Positions 1-10,164 of a stretch of 64,000 nucleotides of DNA are shown one piece after another. The translations under genes and the position numbers were made by a program. The DNA is from Campylobacteraceae bacterium. GTDB lineage: Bacteria; Campylobacterota; Campylobacteria; Campylobacterales; Campylobacteraceae. The notes beneath the pieces were generated by a model that ran no database searches, was not told the origin of the DNA, and saw nothing but the letters and a program-made list of their open reading frames with translations. Position 1 is the stretch's first letter. Every line of letters begins with the position of its first letter. The stretch is taken from positions 1-64,000 of the forward strand of contig JAISXY010000003.1 in the NCBI GenBank assembly GCA_031270285.1, in the 5' to 3' direction.

Positions 1-49
1 AATTTTCTCAGTATTAATCGGTTGAATTAAATAAAACAGAAGTGAGATA

Positions 50-2611
50 ATGGCTATCAGCAAGATGTTTAAAATAAAAAAGAGGATCTGGCTTCCCGCA
101 CTGCTTGTACTATTGCCGCTCATAATCTTTATCGGCGTTATGTATAATGGTATTCGCATTGACAACCTGTCCCTATTTAATGTAAAAATAACAGGATTAT
201 ATATCAAATTAGATAAAAAACTCTTTGTTGAAGCCGATATGATAAAAATAGACGACAATGTTACAAAAAGTAGCAGTTCCTCTTCGCTAAATGATGTGAT
301 AGATATGATTCCATATATTCATACGTTTTTTAACACAATTATCGTAAACGATATAGAGTATAAAAATGAGAAAGTGCAGTTGATGTATCAAGATGAAAAT
401 TTTTATGTAAACTCATCTCTTTTAACATTAAAGACAAAAATATATCTGCAAAAAAGAAGGAATCTTCTTTTAGATATGGAAGAGATGCTTTTAAAAGATA
501 TAGATGTTGGATTTAGCGGAAAAATGAATATTAATTTAAGGCGCGACGAATATGCATTCAACGGGAGTTTTAGAGTATTTGACATCACGGGAGAAGCTAA
601 TCTTGAAGTAAAAGACAACATGTTGAGTTATCATATAGCCTCCGATGATTTCGCTTCGCCGAAAATTTTTTTGGAAAACATTTCTAAATATATAAATTTA
701 AACGATACGATAAAAAATTGGATATACGGCTATACAAAAGGCTCAAACTATAAAATACTCTCTTTAAGCGGCAAAATAGACCTTGTAAGTCGCAATTTTT
801 ATCCCAAAAATATAAGTGCGCTTGTCCAAATTGACGATCTTAATGTTACTTTCAATCCAAATGTTCCTCCCGCTCATGTAAAAGAGGTGAGAGCAAAAAT
901 GGAGAATGATAAAATTGCATTTTTGCTCTCAAATCCTGTATATCAAGGCGAAAATCTAACAAAAGCCGACATACTCATATATAATTTAACACAAGGTAAG
1001 AGCGGTATCAAAATAGATCTTGCCGCAAACGCTTTTTATAATGACTCTATAAATAAAATCGTCAAAGCATATACAAATGCGGATATACCGATACGGCAAA
1101 AGAGTGGCAAAACAGATGCCAATGTCAGCATTGATGTAACATTTGCGGACGCACAGGCAAATGTTAGAGCCGATATAGCGATTAGAGATGCGGATATAAA
1201 TATCAACGGCGTTTTAATGCATACTCCGTATGCTAATTTACATTTAAATAACTCTATTATTGAATTTAAAAACACAAGATTGCAGTATGACAAGCTTTTT
1301 GACATAAGCATAAACGGCACATTAAATGCAAGCGCAAAAGAGATGAATGCAGACTCTTTTATACATTCCATATTAATTGATGCGGCAAATAAGAGTATTG
1401 TTTCAATAAGTAACATTTCTACGCCGTTTGACTTGAACATAATAGATAACGGAATAACTCTTTATATTCATGAGCTGGAAAGCAATTTAACTTTTGCAGA
1501 TACAAATATATTTAGGTTGGATTCTATAAGCAGATTTTATCCCTATTCTGAGATTGCGCAGGAGTACGGCATAAAAAACGGGCGCATCACAATTAGAAGT
1601 AATGATTTAAAAAACTTTAAAGGATATGCGAATGTCAGAGGACTTGATCTTCCTTTGAGCAGTGCGGGTGTGCCTTTTACAAGATTTGCAGGCAGTTTTG
1701 AAATAACAGAAAACTCATTTGACATAGCGTCAAACAATAAAAGAGTTGCGCTTACTCTTAAAGATGATATAAATCTAACTTTAAACAGCCTTGATATTAA
1801 TATTGACCTTAACAAAACAGAGGATATAAAAACATCTTCTATGTCGATAGCCGTAACGGCGAAAAACGGTTCTATTATCATTATTCCTTCAAATATTACT
1901 ATTTTAGCCGATGAGTATAACTTCAGTTTCAAAGAGGACAATATATCGCTTAACCTCATGTATAAAAATGCTTTTTTAAATTTTACAAAAGATAAAGAGC
2001 ATTTTGATCTTGTTGCCAAAGATATGAGAAGTGAATTTTTAAATGCGCTGGCAAATAAGGAGTTTTTTAAAAAAGGGAATTTTGATTTTTACGCAAAAGG
2101 CGAGAGTGAAGATGAATTTTTGGGTGTTTTAAATCTAAAAGAGACAAGATTGAAAGATTTTTTGGTCTTAAGCAATGTCATCGCTTTTTTAAATACGATA
2201 CCCTCCCTTGCTACTCTTTCCGATCCCATGTACAGCACAAGCGGTTTTCCTATTAAAAACGGTACGGTAGAATTTATAAAAAGCAAAGACTATCTTTTTA
2301 TCCAAACGCTGTTTTTGGAAGGTTACAGTTCGGATATAGAGGGAAGCGGCTATGTTGATCTGAAAACAAATAATGTATATTTGGATTTGAGAATATTCAT
2401 TATAAAATCACTTAGTAATATTATCAATAAAATCCCTGTTGTCAATTATATTATTCTTGGTGATGACGGCACTATCAAACTTCAGCTATCAGTACGCGGC
2501 ACACTTAATGAGCCAAAAATAGAAACAAATCTGGCAAACGATACATTGATGTCGCCTTTTAATATGATAAAAAGAGTTTTTGAACTGCCGTCTTACTTAA
2601 TGGAGCGCTGA
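50..2611 (+). CDS. Large AsmA/YhdP-like (DUF3971-type) membrane-anchored envelope protein
   Basis: 853-aa ORF with an N-terminal TM helix (LPALLVLLPLIIFIGVMYNGI), long beta-rich repetitive body, and a C-terminal region resembling the AsmA/YhdP C-terminus (GSGYVDLKTNNVYLDLRI...LSVRGTLNEPKIE). Confidence 0.75.
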   Translation: MAISKMFKIKKRIWLPALLVLLPLIIFIGVMYNGIRIDNLSLFNVKITGLYIKLDKKLFVEADMIKIDDNVTKSSSSSSLNDVIDMIPYIHTFFNTIIVNDIEYKNEKVQLMYQDENFYVNSSLLTLKTKIYLQKRRNLLLDMEEMLLKDIDVGFSGKMNINLRRDEYAFNGSFRVFDITGEANLEVKDNMLSYHIASDDFASPKIFLENISKYINLNDTIKNWIYGYTKGSNYKILSLSGKIDLVSRNFYPKNISALVQIDDLNVTFNPNVPPAHVKEVRAKMENDKIAFLLSNPVYQGENLTKADILIYNLTQGKSGIKIDLAANAFYNDSINKIVKAYTNADIPIRQKSGKTDANVSIDVTFADAQANVRADIAIRDADININGVLMHTPYANLHLNNSIIEFKNTRLQYDKLFDISINGTLNASAKEMNADSFIHSILIDAANKSIVSISNISTPFDLNIIDNGITLYIHELESNLTFADTNIFRLDSISRFYPYSEIAQEYGIKNGRITIRSNDLKNFKGYANVRGLDLPLSSAGVPFTRFAGSFEITENSFDIASNNKRVALTLKDDINLTLNSLDINIDLNKTEDIKTSSMSIAVTAKNGSIIIIPSNITILADEYNFSFKEDNISLNLMYKNAFLNFTKDKEHFDLVAKDMRSEFLNALANKEFFKKGNFDFYAKGESEDEFLGVLNLKETRLKDFLVLSNVIAFLNTIPSLATLSDPMYSTSGFPIKNGTVEFIKSKDYLFIQTLFLEGYSSDIEGSGYVDLKTNNVYLDLRIFIIKSLSNIINKIPVVNYIILGDDGTIKLQLSVRGTLNEPKIETNLANDTLMSPFNMIKRVFELPSYLMER

Positions 2612-2641
2612 TTTTTGTAAGACGGAGCGATAGATCTCTTG

Positions 2642-4285
2642 TTAGATAGACATATTCCTGTACTTTTCTCTCATCACTTTTTTATTTGGCTTTCCAACGC
2701 TTGTTTTGAGTATTTCATCTACAAAATCTATCTTTACAAGCATACTCTCTCTTGCCGTAAGACCTTTTTTGATGAACTCTTTTATAAGACTGATTATCTC
2801 TTTTTCAAGCGTTTTTTTATCTTCTGCTTTCGTTACGATAAGAGCTAACGGTTTTTCGCCCCATTTTTCATCAGGGATAGAGATGACGGATACTTCATTA
2901 ACAAGCAAATGCTTGTGAATAATATCTTCCAATTCCAGCGAAGAGACCCATTCGCCGCCTACTTTTATGATATCTTTTTCTCTGTCTGTTATTTTAAAAT
3001 AGCCTATTTTATCGCAGTTCGCGATATCTCCCGTATGTAAAAAGCCGCCGCGCCAAAGATTTTCGGAATTTTTTTGGTCTTTCAAGTATCCTGCCGTAAG
3101 CCATGGAGCGCGCACAATTATCTCGCCCGTACTTTTACCGTCATGAGGAACTTCATGCATATCTTCATTTACAATTCTCATATCCACAAGTCCAAGCGCT
3201 TTTCCTGTTTTGGTTCTTATATAGGCTTGTTCTTCTTCGTTTCCTTTAAGCATTTCAGGCGTTAATTGAGCTAAAGAGAGTATCGGGCATGTTTCGCTCA
3301 TACCGTAACCGACATATATATCTATACCTTTTTTCATGGCCGCCAAGGCCTGAGAAGGAGATAGCGACGAACCGCCTATAACGACTTTCCAAAGGCTCAA
3401 ATCTACACTATCAACTTTTGGAGTATTAAGTATCATATGCATAATGGTTGGTACGCAGTGTGAGCATGTAACGCCCTCTTTTTCTACAAGCTCAAGAAGT
3501 AAATCAGGTATATATTTACCGGGATAAACCTGTTTAATTCCCATGAAAGTAGCCATGTACGGAAATCCCCACGCATGTACATGAAACATTGGAGTAATAG
3601 GCATATATACATCTTGCTGATGAAAATTTGCATGTCCTGCGTGCGTGCCGAACGAATTTAAAGCTCCCATCGTATGAAGCACTAATTGTCTATGAGAAAA
3701 ATAGACGCCTTTTGGCATACCTGTAGTGCCTGTTGTATAAAAAGTCGTAGCGCGCGTATTTTCGTCAAAATCCGGAAAATCAAATTTATTGGAAGCGCTC
3801 TGCATCATCTCTTCATACTCTCCCGCAATCGGCAAAATAGTCTGCACTCTGTCGCTGCTATCATCCATCAAAATATATTTTTTTACGGTATCTATCCTGC
3901 CTCTTATCTGTTCTATAATCGGCAAAAATTCACTGTTTATAAATATAATATCATCTTGTGCATGATCTATAGTGTAGAGTATCTGCTCGGGAGTCAATCT
4001 GATATTTATCATGTGCATCACAGCGCCTATCATCGGTATCGCAAAGTAACACTCAAGGTATCTGTGCGAATCATAATCCATAATAGCCACAGTATCGCCT
4101 TTTTTGACGCCAAGTTCAGTCAAAATATTGGCAAGTTTGCAGACACGCTCGCGAAATGTCGCATAAGTCATACGAAAACTGTTTTTATACACTATCTCTT
4201 GATTTGGATTATACGCTAAAGGCGTAAAAAGAAGCTGTTTGATTAACAGTTGATAGTTTGGTGTACCGATCTCCGATGCATACAT
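2642..4285 (-). CDS. AMP-dependent synthetase / fatty-acyl-CoA ligase
   Basis: ANL-family signatures: TTFYTTGTTGMPKGVYFSHRQ (AMP-binding P-loop), YGMSETCP, GGFLHTGDIANCDKIGYFKITDREKDIIKVGGEW, and GKPNKKVMRE C-terminus. Confidence 0.9.
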   Translation of the reverse strand: MYASEIGTPNYQLLIKQLLFTPLAYNPNQEIVYKNSFRMTYATFRERVCKLANILTELGVKKGDTVAIMDYDSHRYLECYFAIPMIGAVMHMINIRLTPEQILYTIDHAQDDIIFINSEFLPIIEQIRGRIDTVKKYILMDDSSDRVQTILPIAGEYEEMMQSASNKFDFPDFDENTRATTFYTTGTTGMPKGVYFSHRQLVLHTMGALNSFGTHAGHANFHQQDVYMPITPMFHVHAWGFPYMATFMGIKQVYPGKYIPDLLLELVEKEGVTCSHCVPTIMHMILNTPKVDSVDLSLWKVVIGGSSLSPSQALAAMKKGIDIYVGYGMSETCPILSLAQLTPEMLKGNEEEQAYIRTKTGKALGLVDMRIVNEDMHEVPHDGKSTGEIIVRAPWLTAGYLKDQKNSENLWRGGFLHTGDIANCDKIGYFKITDREKDIIKVGGEWVSSLELEDIIHKHLLVNEVSVISIPDEKWGEKPLALIVTKAEDKKTLEKEIISLIKEFIKKGLTARESMLVKIDFVDEILKTSVGKPNKKVMREKYRNMSI

Positions 4286-4308
4286 GTATATTCCTTAAAG
4301 TGAGATTG

Positions 4309-5670
4309 TCATATTTTTTCTTTTGAAACGGCAGACGCCGTCAAATCGTCTTTTTTTGAAAATATAAAGAAAAAGCCCATGGATACAACCGTAGCCACAA
4401 GCGATGCAAGCAATATGGAAAGTGTCGCATGCGCTGCAAGTTTGTCCTGAAAAGCAAGATTTGATATAAGTACGGACATTGTAAAACCGATTCCTGCGAC
4501 AAGTCCGACGCCAAGTATCTGTGTCCATGTAAGATTGCTCGGTTTTCTGGAAATACCAAGAAAATCTAAAATAAATGTAAATACAAATATGCCCAAAGGT
4601 TTTCCTATAAAGAGTCCCAAAGCTATACCCCAAAAGAGATTATCAAACTCAAATCCACCCTCAATAACGACTCCCGCATTTGCAAATGCAAACATAGGCA
4701 TAATAAAGTAAGCGCTTAATGGGTGCAGGTGATGTTCCAATCTCACAAGCGGACTCTGTACCTCGTCATATGCCTGCGCTATCATTTCCAAAGCGTTGTT
4801 TTGTTTTGCATTCAAAAGTACCTGCGGAGAATCTTTGGGCGCATTAGAGTAAAAAACATTTGTTGCAAGCCGTAAATTTTCCAAAAATCCCGAACTGCCT
4901 ATTTTAGAGTGAATAGGTATCGTAAAAGCAAGCACTATGCCCGAAATAGTTGCATGAATACCGCTTTTGTAAAAAAAATACCATAAAGCTAAACCGCCTA
5001 TAAAATAAACGGTAAGCATTCTTACGCCAAATCTGTTAAAAAGAAGTAAAATTGCCGTTATGCTTAAAGCCAGCGCAAGATAGTCAAGCGATATTTCGCC
5101 CGAATAAAAAACCGCTATCACTAAAATCGCCCCAATATCGTCCGCAATAGCAAGCGTTACTAAAAATACTTTGAGTTTTATCGGTATTCTGCTGCCAAGA
5201 AGCATCAAAACGCCAAGCGCAAAAGCGGTATCCGTTCCCATAGGTATAGCGAAACCTTTCATGCCGTCGCTGCCCCATGTAAAATATAAAAATATAATAA
5301 TAGGAAAAACCATACCGCCCACAGAAGCAAATATAGGCGAGATAGCTTTTTGAAAACTTGATAATTCACCTACTAAAACTTCGCGTTTAACTTCAAGTCC
5401 TATCATTAAAAAAAAGAGTGCCATTAAAGCGTCATTGACCCAAAAGTGAGCATTTCTTATAAAGTTTAAGCGCCCTATAGTTATACCAAATTCCGTATGC
5501 CATAATGCAAAATATTTTTCGGATAAAAGCGGCGAATTAGCGGCAAGAAGGGCTAAAATAGCGGCAACAAACAGTAAAATACCGCCAAAAGATTCCTGTT
5601 TGACAAAGTTATTTATAAAATTGCCGATTTTTTTGGTAGAGTTTGCCGCTCCTATGCCTAAAACGCTCAA
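4309..5670 (-). CDS. nhaA: Na+/H+ antiporter NhaA
   Basis: 453 aa; characteristic NhaA motifs ALMALFFLMIGLEVKREVLVGELSS, GTDTAFALGVLMLLG, LAIADDIGAILVIAVFY, GKPLGIF. Confidence 0.95.
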   Translation of the reverse strand: MSVLGIGAANSTKKIGNFINNFVKQESFGGILLFVAAILALLAANSPLLSEKYFALWHTEFGITIGRLNFIRNAHFWVNDALMALFFLMIGLEVKREVLVGELSSFQKAISPIFASVGGMVFPIIIFLYFTWGSDGMKGFAIPMGTDTAFALGVLMLLGSRIPIKLKVFLVTLAIADDIGAILVIAVFYSGEISLDYLALALSITAILLLFNRFGVRMLTVYFIGGLALWYFFYKSGIHATISGIVLAFTIPIHSKIGSSGFLENLRLATNVFYSNAPKDSPQVLLNAKQNNALEMIAQAYDEVQSPLVRLEHHLHPLSAYFIMPMFAFANAGVVIEGGFEFDNLFWGIALGLFIGKPLGIFVFTFILDFLGISRKPSNLTWTQILGVGLVAGIGFTMSVLISNLAFQDKLAAHATLSILLASLVATVVSMGFFFIFSKKDDLTASAVSKEKI

Positions 5671-5851
5671 CTATTTAACCTTTATACAAATTTGCAATGA
5701 TAAATTTAACGCTATCATTTTGACTGATTGAATTTTGGTATTATAATATTTTTTAGCTATTTTTTTGATTATAAAAAGATGAGTAAAACTATATATTTTT
5801 GATTTTTTTAAGATAATCTGCGCTTATTATGACAAAAAGCGCAGATTATTA

Positions 5852-7255
5852 TTAATAAATAGAATTTAACTTGGTATTTTTATTAAGCACTCCCGTTATC
5901 ATGTCCTGCTCTATTGTTGCGCCTAATTTTTTTAAATTATCAAGTCCAAACTCTATACTTTTTTCAACCAAAACTTCTATCTCTTCTATAGATAATCCAA
6001 CTCTTTCATATTTTTTTCTTGCATCTTGTTCTAAAAATGCTACAACCATCTTTTTATCAAGACTGTATTTAATTTCAAAATCAAAATACTCTTTCCAGTT
6101 TGAAAGATTTATGCCGTATATATTATCACCTGTATATTTTATGTAAGCCGCTACTTCAGCCGTCCGCCAATCATTTGGTGTTCCTTTAATGTTTACGGTA
6201 ATTGACGGATGTGTTTTTAAAAGCGATATCATTTCACCGGAGATAGAAAACAAAGTAAGATCTTTATCTCTTTTACTCGTTTTAAGATTTATTTTTGAAA
6301 GTTTATTTACAACGGCGTTGATCGTATTTTGTTCCAATTCGGAAATAACCACATCTACAAGCATATCTTTTATCGTAACATTTAAAGTATCTGCCGATAA
6401 CACAAACTCATCTGTGGCTGTTTTAAAACTCAAAGCCATTAAGTCGTTTTTTTGCTCGGTTGCCGCAATATTCGCCATATAATTCACAAGATGCGTATTA
6501 AAATTGAAGTTATTATTTTGACTTATTATATGATAATCTTTTGCTCCGAATTTTATCTCGCCAAGCCAAGTATTAAGGCTGTTTCTATGCAAATTTATGT
6601 CAAAAGTTACATTTTTCATGCCGACACTTGCTGCCCCGATACTGTTTTGCTCTATATTTTCAATATACTGTTTCACAAAAAAAGTTTTTGAATCAAACGA
6701 ACCTTTTACGTAATAACTGCCACCACTGCCATTATAAGTAGAGATTATATCTTTACCATAATAATCTTTGGTGGTTTCAAAACTTTTAGGCTCTATTTTT
6801 ATAAAAGCTTCCATACCGTCAAATCTAATATCAAAAACAGTTTCTTGTGCAACATCGGCTAAAGAGTTTTTTTCTAATAAATTCTTCGTATAATTATCAT
6901 ATTCATAACTTGTTTTTATCGTTCCGATCTTAAAAATATCAAAACTTTTTATGCCAAATTCCGCTTGATGATTTATGCCCATAGTAATATCGTCATCTGT
7001 AGTTATTGCCGTAAGTTTGGTTTTATACACGGAACTAAAAAGTCCTCTTTGCTGTTCTATTAATTCGTATTTAACGCCAAATCTGTCAAAATAACTCATC
7101 TCGCTTGTAAAAGATTTATGCGTTTGATAATTGGCATATAATAAGCTGAATATAAAATAAAGTACCGCCAAAACAGCGATACTTATTAATACGAAAAAAA
7201 ATCGTTTAAACAGTCGGTTAGAAAACATTTGTATCAACTTCATATGGCTTTCCAT
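5852..7255 (-). CDS. DUF945 (YdgA-like) family protein, paralogue 1
   Basis: 467 aa with N-terminal TM anchor and DUF945-like architecture; same layout as the adjacent ORF. The true start may be the internal ATG of MKLIQMF. Confidence 0.6.
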   Translation of the reverse strand: MESHMKLIQMFSNRLFKRFFFVLISIAVLAVLYFIFSLLYANYQTHKSFTSEMSYFDRFGVKYELIEQQRGLFSSVYKTKLTAITTDDDITMGINHQAEFGIKSFDIFKIGTIKTSYEYDNYTKNLLEKNSLADVAQETVFDIRFDGMEAFIKIEPKSFETTKDYYGKDIISTYNGSGGSYYVKGSFDSKTFFVKQYIENIEQNSIGAASVGMKNVTFDINLHRNSLNTWLGEIKFGAKDYHIISQNNNFNFNTHLVNYMANIAATEQKNDLMALSFKTATDEFVLSADTLNVTIKDMLVDVVISELEQNTINAVVNKLSKINLKTSKRDKDLTLFSISGEMISLLKTHPSITVNIKGTPNDWRTAEVAAYIKYTGDNIYGINLSNWKEYFDFEIKYSLDKKMVVAFLEQDARKKYERVGLSIEEIEVLVEKSIEFGLDNLKKLGATIEQDMITGVLNKNTKLNSIY

Positions 7256-8606
7256 TTAGTAAAAAACCGCCGTCTTTATACTCAAATGTTCCTTGATATA
7301 CGCCGTTTCTATCTTTTATGCCCAAATTATTTTCAAAATATTCCATTTCCGAATAGACTTTATTTTCTATGTCAAATTTTTCATACTCTTCATTGATGTC
7401 CGATCTGTCTTTAAAATCTACCTCATCATCAGTATCAAGATCCCCTTCAAGATCGTAATCATAATAATTTTTATATTTGTCTCTGAAAATCTGCTCAACC
7501 ATTCCTCTTGCAATTTCAAAATCCGCTTTCATGACAAAATCAAAATTAGAAAAATCGCTATTGCCGACATATTGCACAAAACCGCTTATTTTACCGCTTT
7601 GATTTGAGTATTTACCGCTGAGTTCCTCAACTACTATTTTCGGATGTTTGGCAAAAATATTGGAAATATGTCCAAAAAACGACAGGTAAGCAAGAGCTGC
7701 CTGCTCTTCATTTGTCGGGTCAATATTGCTTATAGTTTCTGACATTTTTTGCATACTTTCGGCATCTATATTTTCAAGATTAACATTAAATACGACATCG
7801 CTCAGCGACAAATCGCTTTCATCATAAAAATTTATATATTTAAGTTCGGCAAAAGAGATTTTATTGATATTTCTCAATGTAGAATCCTTGTCCGGTCTGA
7901 CTTTTGTTTCAAAGTTAAGTTTTGAGAGTAAAAATTGAACGGTTTCACTGTTGGCGTCTATTTTTTCTATACTTATATCCGAATCGCTTATCCATAAACC
8001 GAACTTTTTATTTGAACGGTTTTTATATTTTTGCTCTTCCGCTATAAAAAAATTGCCATTAGAATCATCAATTTTTATAAATGGAATATATGCGTCAAAA
8101 TTTAACGAATCTTTTTGAAAAGATATGAAAAAATCAGCATTTATATCTTTCCATGTCAGATTTTCATACTCGTCTGAATACTCGTTGTAGTTGCTTGCGC
8201 TGTCGCTTTTTATAAAAATATTGGTCTTAATGCCGCTCAATGTTATTTTGCTTTTCAGGCCAAACTCTTTGCCTGACAAATCAGGCAATTTTTTTGTAGA
8301 GATAACTTTACCTTTTGTATCTATAAAGCCGATACTAAAAGCGTTAAATCTCGTACCAAACAGTGCTTCATGCTCAAGGGTAAGCACTGTTTCGCCATAA
8401 ACAGAAATCTTCGTCTGATATTTGCCGCCGAAAAATGTTGTCTCGGCATTTGTTAAATTCCACTTGAGACCAGCGCTGCTGTATAAAACACCATCATTAT
8501 CATGAAAAAACGCATCTATTTTCTTGTTTACATAATAAACGCTGGAAATGAAAAAAACTCCCCCCAAAATAACCAAAACTAATATGGATATAACCACTTT
8601 CTTCAT
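7218..8606 (-). CDS. DUF945 (YdgA-like) family protein, paralogue 2
   Basis: 462 aa, N-terminal TM helix (VVISILVLVILGGVFFISSVYYVNKKI), tandem with and similar in layout to the following ORF. Confidence 0.6.
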   Translation of the reverse strand: MKKVVISILVLVILGGVFFISSVYYVNKKIDAFFHDNDGVLYSSAGLKWNLTNAETTFFGGKYQTKISVYGETVLTLEHEALFGTRFNAFSIGFIDTKGKVISTKKLPDLSGKEFGLKSKITLSGIKTNIFIKSDSASNYNEYSDEYENLTWKDINADFFISFQKDSLNFDAYIPFIKIDDSNGNFFIAEEQKYKNRSNKKFGLWISDSDISIEKIDANSETVQFLLSKLNFETKVRPDKDSTLRNINKISFAELKYINFYDESDLSLSDVVFNVNLENIDAESMQKMSETISNIDPTNEEQAALAYLSFFGHISNIFAKHPKIVVEELSGKYSNQSGKISGFVQYVGNSDFSNFDFVMKADFEIARGMVEQIFRDKYKNYYDYDLEGDLDTDDEVDFKDRSDINEEYEKFDIENKVYSEMEYFENNLGIKDRNGVYQGTFEYKDGGFLLNGKPYEVDTNVF

Positions 8607-8866
8607 AAAAAGCTCCTCTTTAAAATAGAGAGATTATTTTATTATAAATAAGCTTATACTATTATTTGTGCGCTATTTTCAAAATTCAGTTTATTATTAT
8701 GAAATACATATCTTTTTTTATAAAATCAATGTATATTGATAAAATACAATACTTGCACCCTAATAATATCGCTGCTATTTCCGTTTACTTGCAATCATTA
8801 TATTTTTTTCGCAATCCGAAAGCAATATTGGGATAAAAAATGTACATTAGCGTTAAATTTTTGGAG

Positions 8867-8943
8867 TGGTGGGTCCTGCAGGACTCGAACCTGCGACCAA
8901 CCCGTTATGAGCGGGTTGCTCTAACCAACTGAGCTAAGGACCC
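8867..8943 (-). tRNA. tRNA with anticodon CAU (elongator Met, or lysidine-modified Ile2)
   Basis: Reverse complement GGGTCCTTAGCTCAGTTGGTTAGAGCAACCCGCTCATAACGGGTTGGTCGCAGGTTCGAGTCCTGCAGGACCCACCA folds as a cloverleaf: acceptor GGGTCC/GGACCC, anticodon loop CTCATAA, T-arm GCAGGTTCGAGTCCTGC, encoded CCA. Confidence 0.95.
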
Positions 8944-8996
8944 AAAAAAGTTTTAAAGGGTGAAATTATAACTATCTTTCCTTAAAAAACAATTTA

Positions 8997-10100
8997 TCAG
9001 CGGTATTTAATCAATTTGTGCGTAGGATCAAAACGAAATGCCAAAAGGTTTTCAAGAATACCAAAAAACATCATGAAAGTAATAAAACTGCTGCCGCCAT
9101 AACTGAAAAACGGCAAAGGAATACCGACAACAGGGGCAAAACCAACAGTCATAGCAATATTTACTCCTGCATGTATAAATATTATAAATGCTATGCCCGT
9201 AGCCATAACTTTTGTAAAATAGTCGTTTTTAAAATCAAATGCGAGAGTCATTAAATGAAATATCAAAAGCGCATATAGTAAAAGCAGCGCAAATCCTCCG
9301 AAAAATCCTTTGCGTTCTATAAGTGCGGGAAATATAAAATCGCTTGTTGCGATGGGTAAAAATTTAAACTGTGTCTGTGTAGCCTCCTCTTTATCTTTAC
9401 CAAGCAGTCCGCCCGAACCTATCGCAATAATGGATTGTTCAACATGATAGCTTGGCGTATCGCTCAAAAAGTCTGAAATTCTCTTTTTTTGATAATCATG
9501 TAAGGAGTTGTACACTATCGGGCTTACTATAGTGATGATAACAGCAAGTATTATCCATATCCGCTTATTAACGCCCACAATAAAAAGTATGCCGTATCCT
9601 GCAAATAAAAGTACGGCAGCAGTTCCAAGATCGGGCTGTTTTGCTATCAGCAAAAACGGCAGCAGTATAAAAAAGCTCATTTTTGCAAACTCTTTGTAAG
9701 AGTATCCTTCCTCATGCGGAGGAGTCTGTTTAACAAGATAACATAACATCAGTAAAAAAATCGGCTTAAAAATCTCTGACGGCTGAATGGTAAAATCCGT
9801 AAACGGCAGACTCAACCATCTCTGTCCTCCCAATTTTTGCGAACCAAAGAATTCTACGCTGATTAAAAGTATAATTCCCAGCCAATAAAAAAACGGGATA
9901 AACCACTCAATTTTTCTAATCGGAAGCAAAAAAAAGAAGAAGAAAGTGCAAAACCCTACAAAAAAATAGACAAGCTGTTTTGTCGCAAGCATAGCGCTTG
10001 ATTCGGAAATGAGATAGTATGAAAGCGCAATAATAGGAATCACTATAAGAGGTATAAGAAAATCAAAATGAGTTATAATTCGTCTGTCTATATAAAGCAA
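8997..10100 (-). CDS. rodA: Rod shape-determining protein RodA (FtsW/RodA/SpoVE SEDS glycosyltransferase)
   Basis: SEDS motifs: GGQRWLSLPFTDFTIQPSEIFK, KQPDLGTAAVLLFAG, SGGLLGKDKEEATQTQFKFLPIATSDFIF, GIPLPFFSYGGSSF. Confidence 0.95.
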   Translation of the reverse strand: MLYIDRRIITHFDFLIPLIVIPIIALSYYLISESSAMLATKQLVYFFVGFCTFFFFFLLPIRKIEWFIPFFYWLGIILLISVEFFGSQKLGGQRWLSLPFTDFTIQPSEIFKPIFLLMLCYLVKQTPPHEEGYSYKEFAKMSFFILLPFLLIAKQPDLGTAAVLLFAGYGILFIVGVNKRIWIILAVIITIVSPIVYNSLHDYQKKRISDFLSDTPSYHVEQSIIAIGSGGLLGKDKEEATQTQFKFLPIATSDFIFPALIERKGFFGGFALLLLYALLIFHLMTLAFDFKNDYFTKVMATGIAFIIFIHAGVNIAMTVGFAPVVGIPLPFFSYGGSSFITFMMFFGILENLLAFRFDPTHKLIKYR

Positions 10101-10164
10101 TTTAAAATCCGCTTTTAAAAAAATTTTTGTATTATAACAGATAATAAACTAAATAAGGATAAAA

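Noticed and set aside
1036-2019. Minus-strand ORFs of 134 and 158 aa inside the AsmA-like gene
   Set aside because: Shadow ORFs on the opposite strand of an 853-aa ORF; Ser/Leu/Phe-rich translations without domain signatures.
3686-4219. 177-aa plus-strand ORF antisense to the acyl-CoA ligase
   Set aside because: Fully contained within a gene with clear ANL-family motifs; no signature of its own.
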